Shown one piece after another: positions 6,389 through 11,330 of a DNA stretch of 11,330 nucleotides. The notes under the pieces are model-generated. The model had not been told where the DNA came from. It saw nothing but the letters and a program-made list of their open reading frames with translations, and searched no databases. This DNA is from Rudaea sp. (GTDB taxonomy: Bacteria; Pseudomonadota; Gammaproteobacteria; Xanthomonadales; Rhodanobacteraceae). Both the position numbers and the translations under genes were made by a program. Position 1 is the first letter of the stretch. Every line of letters starts with the position of its first letter. The stretch lies in NCBI GenBank assembly GCA_025934455.1, contig JAICYA010000030.1:1-11330 (forward strand). The letters are read 5' to 3'.

Positions 6389-7594
6389 TCACGTAGCCAG
6401 CCGCATGCGCAATGATGGTCGCGCCGCGACGGCGGCTGCACCGAAATGCTCTGCTGTCAGCTCCGCGTATATTTTCGCATACGCCGCGGACATTGCAGAG
6501 ACCGTGCGGCGACGCGCCCGCGCCAATGCACGGTTGGCGTAATCTTCGCGTTCGGCCGGGTTCGAGATCAAACGTTGCAGTGCAGACGCCAGACCTGCGT
6601 CGTCATCCGGATCGACGAAGACCGCCGCGCCATTCCATTCTTCGCGCAAACTGTCTATGTCGCCGACCACAAGAGCGCAGCGCGATTGCGCTGCCTCAAG
6701 CAATGTTTGACCACCGGGTTCGTAGCGCGCCGGCAATGCAAAGATCGGCGCCCGCGCGAGCCACGCCCGCAGGTGCGCGCGATGCAATTCGCCGAGCAAG
6801 CAGACATCTTGCAACCCGACGCCCGAATTATCGGCATTCGTCCCCGATCCTGCGATGCAGACAGGCCATGCGACTCGCGCGGCCGCGCGCGACAGCGTTG
6901 CGATATTTCCGGCACCGTCGCCGACGTACCCTGCGGAAAGGATGAACTGACCTTTCGCGCGCCCCTGTAAATTGATGGGTTCGTGGCCGGCGGGAATGAC
7001 ACGCACGGCCGACAACGACCCGTAATGCCGATAGAGCGTTCGTTGCATCGCGCGCGATTGCGTGACGATTCTATCCGCCGCTCGCAGCGAGGCAGCGGCG
7101 CTTTGGCGATAGCGCCGCAGGCAAGCCGGCGGCGGCGATCCATTTACCGCTTGCCAGCGCGACTCTATGCAATCGTGCACGACCTGTATGACCGGCGCGT
7201 GCCAGGGCAAATCGGCGTGGCCGAAATCGTTCAAGTGCACAACGCTGGGGCTCACCGCCGCGACAATGCTCAATAACCAATGTCCGGCAGCGCGCAGATC
7301 GTCCCAACAATCGTCCGACCAGGAAATCTTGTAGGCGCTCGAATACAGCGCGAGCCCGCTGACCGCGGCAGCCTCGCGTCGCTGATGACGATCCGGCAAC
7401 TTGCCGGTACTGGCGAGCACGACCTCATGCCCTGCAGCGATCAATGCGCGGCTCAGCGTAAGGGAATACGTCCAGGTTTCCTTCGTCGTATCGGCGGTCA
7501 TGAGGATGCGCTGTCCCTGATTGCCCGCAGTCGAAGTCAGCGCCGAGGTGAACAGGTTGCGAGCGCAATTGGTGGTGTTCGCCGAAGTCAACAT
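6389..7594 (-). CDS. Glycosyltransferase, GT4-like (GT-B fold)
   Basis: This 401-residue protein should transfer a sugar from an activated donor during EPS assembly at the cytoplasmic side of the membrane. The N-terminal Rossmann half begins RILMTADTTKETWTYSLTLSRAL (29-51, with the usual TWTYS-like acceptor-side loop) and continues with VVHLNDFGHADLPWHAPVIQVVHD at 118-141. The C-terminal donor half has FILSAGYVGDGAGN at 217-230 and the retaining-GT E-x7-E motif in ARYEPGGQTLLEAAQ (Glu292, Glu300). The frame is open upstream to 7717, but the sigma-54 promoter at 7631-7645 lies inside that extension. This favours the ATG at 7594, where a weak GGAA sits 8 nt upstream. The residues before RILM (1-28) look unstructured. 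It converges on the sigma-54 activator gene with only 4 bp between stops. The sugar specificity cannot be judged. Confidence 0.88.
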   Translation of the reverse strand: MLTSANTTNCARNLFTSALTSTAGNQGQRILMTADTTKETWTYSLTLSRALIAAGHEVVLASTGKLPDRHQRREAAAVSGLALYSSAYKISWSDDCWDDLRAAGHWLLSIVAAVSPSVVHLNDFGHADLPWHAPVIQVVHDCIESRWQAVNGSPPPACLRRYRQSAAASLRAADRIVTQSRAMQRTLYRHYGSLSAVRVIPAGHEPINLQGRAKGQFILSAGYVGDGAGNIATLSRAAARVAWPVCIAGSGTNADNSGVGLQDVCLLGELHRAHLRAWLARAPIFALPARYEPGGQTLLEAAQSRCALVVGDIDSLREEWNGAAVFVDPDDDAGLASALQRLISNPAEREDYANRALARARRRTVSAMSAAYAKIYAELTAEHFGAAAVAARPSLRMRLAT

Positions 7595-7629
7595 GACGCA
7601 GATTCCGATCGATACAAGTATTGCGCACC

Positions 7630-7646
7630 AGCAAAACTTGTGCCGA
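7630..7646 (-). promoter_or_regulatory. Sigma-54 (RpoN) -24/-12 promoter for the glycosyltransferase
   Basis: On the minus strand the sequence reads TCGGCACAAGTTTTGCT, with GG at 7644-7643 and GC at 7632-7631, exactly the required spacing. It matches TGGCAC-N5-TTGCT except at the leading T. The predicted start is near 7619, 25 nt before the ATG at 7594. Enhancer sites would lie at higher coordinates, within the gene-poor spacer. Confidence 0.8.
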
Positions 7647-8249
7647 CACAGTAGCGTCAACGCCGCGCGATGAGAACTGCGATAAAGCGACGAAATGTTT
7701 ATACGCGGCGCGCACAAATTACGCCAACCAGGCGCATCACATGCGGCTCAGTATTGGGTGGAACTCAACACCAAACGCCTTCGGATACGGGCCGATTCCC
7801 GGATTGCCTGCACGCGCGCGTCTTGCCGCCACCCGATCCCGGTCCTGCCAGCGGCGGAACGTCCTGCGTGCGACACCGTACATACATCGGCAACCAGAAG
7901 TTAGACGATGCGATTACCGCTCCAGAGTGCGAATGAAAGCCGTAGCGGAATCAAACCGATTCAAGTCAGGGCACAGCTCATGAACAATTTGTGCTCACCG
8001 ATCTTTCGACTCGCCAAACATCGATCGCTTCCGGTGGTACCGCTCAGGGCAATCAATCCGCCGAGCGAATCAGAAAGCGTACTGAAATCATTGCGTGAGA
8101 GACTCCGGGTAAGTCGGGCGTGTAAGGCGAACGGCCACCGTTCACCCGGCAGCCGGTAACGATCGTGAAAATTCGATGAGGTGCGCCCGGTACGCACCGT
8201 TTCGCCGAGTCCGGAGTGGGTTTATCGGGGGCTCACTGGAGGCGCGAAC
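7647..8249. other. Gene-poor spacer between EPS/regulatory block and zwf operon
   Basis: No gene is supported here. Open frames such as 7621-7983 and 7908-8159 lack a good Shine-Dalgarno, recognisable domains or the coding bias of the neighbours. Base composition looks less GC-rich than the flanking genes. The part nearest 7650 probably holds activator sites for the sigma-54 promoter, but I could not identify any repeated motif. No tRNA or intrinsic terminator is apparent. Confidence 0.5.
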
Positions 8250-8513
8250 ATGCGTCTTGCAGAAACGATGATTCGTACTGGCGTACAGCTCGAGGCATTC
8301 TTGACCGCAATCGCGTACGGAGGGGGTGGATGCGAAGAGCGGCGAAATGGAGAATTGCACGCTGGTTTCCACAAATCGGCATGTCCGACCCACAAACCCG
8401 ACAGTGCGCTGGTGCGCCGCCTCATCGAGAGTCTATCGCTGGCACCGAGCTATCCCACTTCCCGCCCAAGTGGGGTCAGTGCAAATAAAAGCGGCCGATC
8501 ACGATGGAAGTAA
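8250..8513 (+). CDS. Possible small hypothetical protein upstream of zwf
   Basis: This is an 87-codon frame with an excellent Shine-Dalgarno, GGAGG at 8238-8242, 7 nt before the ATG at 8250. Its stop overlaps the zwf start by 10 bp. The product begins [20 protein letters not shown] and then becomes Gly/Arg/Ser/Pro-rich, with two cysteines (at about 30 and 46). I recognise no family, membrane segment or motif. Against it, third-position GC is only about half, clearly lower than in zwf, and the composition looks random after residue 20. It could be a leader peptide coupling into zwf, a recent small gene, or chance. Confidence 0.25.
   Translation: MRLAETMIRTGVQLEAFLTAIAYGGGGCEERRNGELHAGFHKSACPTHKPDSALVRRLIESLSLAPSYPTSRPSGVSANKSGRSRWK
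8454..8474. promoter_or_regulatory. Hairpin immediately upstream of zwf
   Basis: CCCACTT (8454-8460) pairs with AAGTGGG (8468-8474) across a 7-nt C-rich loop. The hairpin ends 29 nt before the zwf ATG. No T-run follows on either strand, so it is not a classical terminator. It may be an operator or 5' leader structure. The zwf Shine-Dalgarno is weak, so leader structure could matter. Confidence 0.35.
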
Positions 8514-9913
8514 CCCGATCCGATGCCCTGGTCCTGTTCGGCGCAACCGGGGATCTTGCTTACAAGAAGATATTCCCCGCGCTTCAGGCGCTGATGTTGC
8601 GCGATGGTCTGGATGTGCCGATCATCGGCGTGGCGCATTCCGGCTGGTCTATTGAAAAACTGCGCGAGCGCGCTCATGACAGTCTGGCGCAGGCGGCGAA
8701 AGACCAAGGCGGCAAGGTTGACGAGGCCGCGTTTGCCGCGCTCTCGTCGCGGCTGCAATACGTCGATGGCGATTACAACGATGCGGCGACGTTTCAATTT
8801 CTGAAGAAGGCTTTGGGCGGCGCGTGCCGGCCCCTGTATTACCTTGCCATTCCGCCGGACCTCTTCACCACCGTAATCCAGGGATTGCAGAAATCGGGTT
8901 GTGCCGGCGATGCGCGAGTCGTGGTTGAAAAACCGTTCGGCCGCGATCTGGCTTCTGCGCAAACGCTCAATCGCATCCTGACATCGGCGTTTTCTGACGA
9001 TTCGATCTTCCGTATCGATCACTTCCTGGGCAAGGAAGCGATCATGAACATTCTGTATTTCCGCTTCGCCAATTCGTTTCTGGAACCGATCTGGAATCGC
9101 AATTGCGTGGCCAGCGTACAAATCACGCTGTCCGAGGAATTCGGTGTCACCGGTCGCGGTGCGTTCTTTGAAACCGTCGGCTGCCTGCGCGATGTCGTTC
9201 AGAATCATCTGCTGCAGATCGTCGCGCTGCTGGCAATGGAGCCGCCGGCCTATCAGGGTTTTGGCGCTGTGCACGGCGAAAAAGTCAAGGTATTCCAGGC
9301 GATGCGCCCTCTGCAGTTGGACGACCTGGTGCGCGGTCAGTATGATGGCTATCGCGCGGAGCCGGGCGTGGCGAAGGATTCCGATGTCGAAACTTACTGT
9401 GCGCTGCGGTTGTTTATCGACTCGTGGCGCTGGGGCGGCGTGCCGTGGTACCTGCGCTCCGGCAAGTGTCTGCCGGAAACTGCGGCCGAGATCGTCGTCG
9501 AGTTGAAGCCACCGCCGCAGAAACTTTTTGATGACGCAGCGCCAGCCGGCGGGCGGGCCAACTACGTGCGCTTCAAACTGTCTCCCGACTCCGCGGTCGC
9601 GCTTGCCGCCCGCGTCAAACGCGCGGGCAAGGAATTTCTTGGCGATCAGCGCGAACTCTATCTCTCGGAGCAGGAACCGGGGGAGAAATCGCCCTATGAG
9701 CGCCTGCTCGGCGATGCCATTGCCGGCGATGGCGCGCTGTTCACGCGCGAGGACGCCGTCGAGGCCGCCTGGGCGGCAGTCAATCCGGTGATTGAAAACC
9801 ACCATCCGGCATTTTCCTACAAACCGGGCAGTTGGGGGCCGCAGCAGGCGGATGCGCTGATCGCCGCAGATGGTGGCTGGCACAACCCGGCGCGGAAGCA
9901 GGCACCAACATGA
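8504..9913 (+). CDS. zwf: Glucose-6-phosphate 1-dehydrogenase
   Basis: This enzyme oxidises glucose 6-phosphate to 6-phosphogluconolactone, making NADPH at the entry to the oxidative pentose-phosphate and Entner-Doudoroff pathways in the cytoplasm. The 469-residue product has the N-terminal nucleotide-binding motif [12 protein letters not shown] at 11-22 and EKPFGRDL at 142-149. The substrate-binding signature RIDHFLGKE is at 170-178 (His173, Lys177), and the catalytic histidine is in [10 protein letters not shown] (His235). It is slightly shorter than the common 480-510 residues. Most of the shortfall appears to be in loops, since all core motifs are present. It is the first certain gene of the zwf-HAD-tal operon; its TGA overlaps the next ATG. 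The ribosome-binding site is weak, and no convincing promoter was found directly upstream. Confidence 0.97.
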   Translation: MEVTRSDALVLFGATGDLAYKKIFPALQALMLRDGLDVPIIGVAHSGWSIEKLRERAHDSLAQAAKDQGGKVDEAAFAALSSRLQYVDGDYNDAATFQFLKKALGGACRPLYYLAIPPDLFTTVIQGLQKSGCAGDARVVVEKPFGRDLASAQTLNRILTSAFSDDSIFRIDHFLGKEAIMNILYFRFANSFLEPIWNRNCVASVQITLSEEFGVTGRGAFFETVGCLRDVVQNHLLQIVALLAMEPPAYQGFGAVHGEKVKVFQAMRPLQLDDLVRGQYDGYRAEPGVAKDSDVETYCALRLFIDSWRWGGVPWYLRSGKCLPETAAEIVVELKPPPQKLFDDAAPAGGRANYVRFKLSPDSAVALAARVKRAGKEFLGDQRELYLSEQEPGEKSPYERLLGDAIAGDGALFTREDAVEAAWAAVNPVIENHHPAFSYKPGSWGPQQADALIAADGGWHNPARKQAPT

Positions 9914-10614
9914 TGGGACCCGACGACGTGGTTTTTCTGCTCGATGTCGATAACACCTTGCTCGACAACGATCACATCGAAGCCGACTTCGACAATCGCC
10001 TTGAACGCGAATTTGGTGCTGTCGGCAGGCAGCGCTACTGGAAAATCTTCGAGGCCTTGCGCGAGGAACTGGGCTACGCGGATTACCTGGGCGCCTTGCA
10101 GCGCTACCGATTGAGCGACATGAACGATCCGCGGCTGCTTTTGATGTCCGCCTTTTTGTTGGACTATCCATTCGCGGAGCGGCTATACCCGGCAGCGTTA
10201 GATGTTGTCCGGCATCTTGGCGGGCTCGGCCGGACCGTGATCCTCTCCGACGGCGATGTGGTCTTCCAGCCGCGCAAAGTGCAGCGTTCGGGACTTTGGG
10301 ACGCCGTAGACGGGCGCGTGCTGATCTACATCCACAAGGAACAAATGCTGGAAGCAGTCGCCCAGCGCTATCCGGCCGCGCATTACGTGATGGTGGACGA
10401 CAAGCTGCGGGTTCTTCAGGCAATGAAAATCGCTCTGGAAAACCGGCTCACGACAGTGTTTGTGCGGCAAGGGCATTACGCGCTGGACCCGAAGCACATC
10501 GGTGATTACAGGCAGTCCGACATGACTGCCGAAAACATCGGCGCGTTGCTCGATTGGAATTCTTCCACGATGTCCGGCATGTCCGGACCTGCGCCAATTG
10601 CGAGGCAAGCATGA
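9910..10614 (+). CDS. HAD-superfamily hydrolase, substrate unknown
   Basis: This 234-residue haloacid-dehalogenase-fold phosphohydrolase carries all four catalytic motifs. Motif I is [10 protein letters not shown] (nucleophile Asp12, acid/base Asp14), motif II is ILSDGD (Ser113), motif III is the RK in [10 protein letters not shown] (Lys123), and motif IV is VMVDDK (Asp163-Asp164). A helical cap of type C1 lies at about 20-100. The ATG at 9910 overlaps the zwf stop (ATGA), and its own stop overlaps the transaldolase start the same way, so translation of all three is likely coupled. An alternative ATG lies one codon later at 9913. The position between two pentose-phosphate enzymes suggests a sugar-phosphate or damaged-metabolite phosphatase, but this is inference; the motifs alone do not give a substrate. 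The tail after 215 is Ser/Pro/Ala-rich. Confidence 0.9.
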   Translation: MMGPDDVVFLLDVDNTLLDNDHIEADFDNRLEREFGAVGRQRYWKIFEALREELGYADYLGALQRYRLSDMNDPRLLLMSAFLLDYPFAERLYPAALDVVRHLGGLGRTVILSDGDVVFQPRKVQRSGLWDAVDGRVLIYIHKEQMLEAVAQRYPAAHYVMVDDKLRVLQAMKIALENRLTTVFVRQGHYALDPKHIGDYRQSDMTAENIGALLDWNSSTMSGMSGPAPIARQA

Positions 10615-11330
10615 AACCTACGGCTCGAACGCACGATCTCGGCCAGAGCCTGTGGCTGGACAACATCACGCGTACCCTGCTCGACGACGGTACGCTGGCG
10701 CGATACATCGCGGAGGATTCGATCACAGGTCTGACTTCCAATCCGAGCATCTTCGATGCCGCGATCGGCGATGGCAATGCTTACGACGATGGCATCCGAG
10801 CCAAGACGCGGGCCGGTCTTTCTGGCGAGGAACTTTTCATCGAACTCGCCCTTGAGGATTTGCGCCGCGCCGCCAAGCTGTTCCGCCCGGTATTCGATGA
10901 GACCGCCCAGGCCGATGGCTGGGTCTCGATGGAAATCTCGCCGCTCCTTGCCCACGATACGCAGGCGAGCATATCCGCGGCGGCGCGAATCCACCATCAG
11001 GCCGACACACCCAATCTGTTCGTCAAGATTCCGGGGACCCCGGAGGGCATTGCAGCGATCGAGGAAGCGATTTTTCTCGGTATTCCGATCAACGTGACTC
11101 TGCTGTTTTCGTGCGAACAATACATTGCCGCCGCCCGGGCATACCTAAGCGGCATCGAACGCCGCATCGAAGCCGGAATGGATCCAAAGGTCGGCTCGGT
11201 CGCTTCCTTGTTCGTCAGTCGCTGGGATGTCGCCAGCAACAAACAGTTGCCGCCCGAACTTCACAACCGGCTGGGAATCGCAGTGGGCCGGCAAACATAT
11301 CGCGCTTATCGTAAGCTGCTCGATTCGCCG
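10611..11330 (+). CDS. tal: Transaldolase, 3' end outside window
   Basis: This enzyme transfers a dihydroxyacetone unit between sugar phosphates in the non-oxidative pentose-phosphate pathway. The 240 codons in the window remain open at the right edge. The N-terminal signature LGQSLWLDNITRTLL (10-24, Asp17) and GLTSNPSIF (40-48) are family hallmarks. The Schiff-base lysine is Lys139 in LFVKIPGTPEG, preceded by a strand around SMEISP and followed by INVTLLFS (160-167). The sequence most resembles the longer (about 360-residue) transaldolase type, or the N-terminal half of transaldolase/phosphoglucose-isomerase fusions, rather than E. coli TalB. The missing C-terminus decides which. The start is set by the ATGA overlap with the HAD gene. 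Confidence 0.95.
   Translation, partial: MKPTARTHDLGQSLWLDNITRTLLDDGTLARYIAEDSITGLTSNPSIFDAAIGDGNAYDDGIRAKTRAGLSGEELFIELALEDLRRAAKLFRPVFDETAQADGWVSMEISPLLAHDTQASISAAARIHHQADTPNLFVKIPGTPEGIAAIEEAIFLGIPINVTLLFSCEQYIAAARAYLSGIERRIEAGMDPKVGSVASLFVSRWDVASNKQLPPELHNRLGIAVGRQTYRAYRKLLDSP

Noticed and set aside
7908..8159. 83-codon frame in the spacer before zwf
   Set aside because: It has no Shine-Dalgarno at the first or internal ATG, no recognisable domain and no coding bias.
8440..8454. TGGCAC upstream of zwf as a -24 element
   Set aside because: The -12 position reads TATC, lacking the invariant G, so a sigma-54 promoter is not supported.
8450..10423. Minus-strand 657-codon open frame, the longest in the window
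   Set aside because: It is antisense to zwf and the HAD gene, both of which carry intact catalytic motifs. The product is Arg-rich with no recognisable domain.

Overview
This is a high-GC proteobacterial window, probably beta- or gammaproteobacterial. The basis is coding bias, sigma-54 (RpoN) promoter elements, an NtrC-class regulator and protein family resemblance. Genus cannot be judged from sequence alone. There are nine well-supported protein genes, no recognisable tRNA, rRNA, CRISPR array or insertion sequence, and one long gene-poor gap.

Region A (1-3436, minus strand) is a tightly packed exopolysaccharide (EPS) operon. In transcription order it encodes a 4'-phosphopantetheinyl transferase, a UDP-glucuronate 4-epimerase-like sugar epimerase, a Wza-type export protein and a Wzz/GNVR chain-length protein that runs off the left edge. 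Its junctions are a 1-bp gap, a 4-bp ATGA overlap and an 8-bp gap. The export and chain-length proteins resemble those of exosortase A (XrtA/PEP-CTERM) EPS loci, but no exosortase lies in the window.

Region B (3437-7644) is regulatory plus one glycosyltransferase. A Crp/Fnr-family regulator diverges from the EPS operon and has a textbook -24/-12 sigma-54 promoter. Next comes a sigma-54 activator with receiver, AAA+ and Fis-type domains. Converging on it, 4 bp away, is a GT4-like glycosyltransferase whose own start is preceded by another near-perfect sigma-54 promoter. A weaker -24/-12 match lies upstream of the activator. The simplest reading is a local circuit in which the activator, with RpoN, switches on the Crp-like regulator and the glycosyltransferase and perhaps itself. 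No partner histidine kinase is seen.

Region C (7645-8503) is a gene-poor spacer. It holds one weakly supported small ORF with a good Shine-Dalgarno and a hairpin just upstream of zwf.

Region D (8504-11330, plus strand) is a pentose-phosphate operon: glucose-6-phosphate dehydrogenase (zwf), a HAD-family hydrolase of unknown substrate, and transaldolase running off the right edge. Both junctions are ATGA stop/start overlaps, implying translational coupling. There is no evident functional link to the EPS block beyond a possible supply of sugar phosphates.
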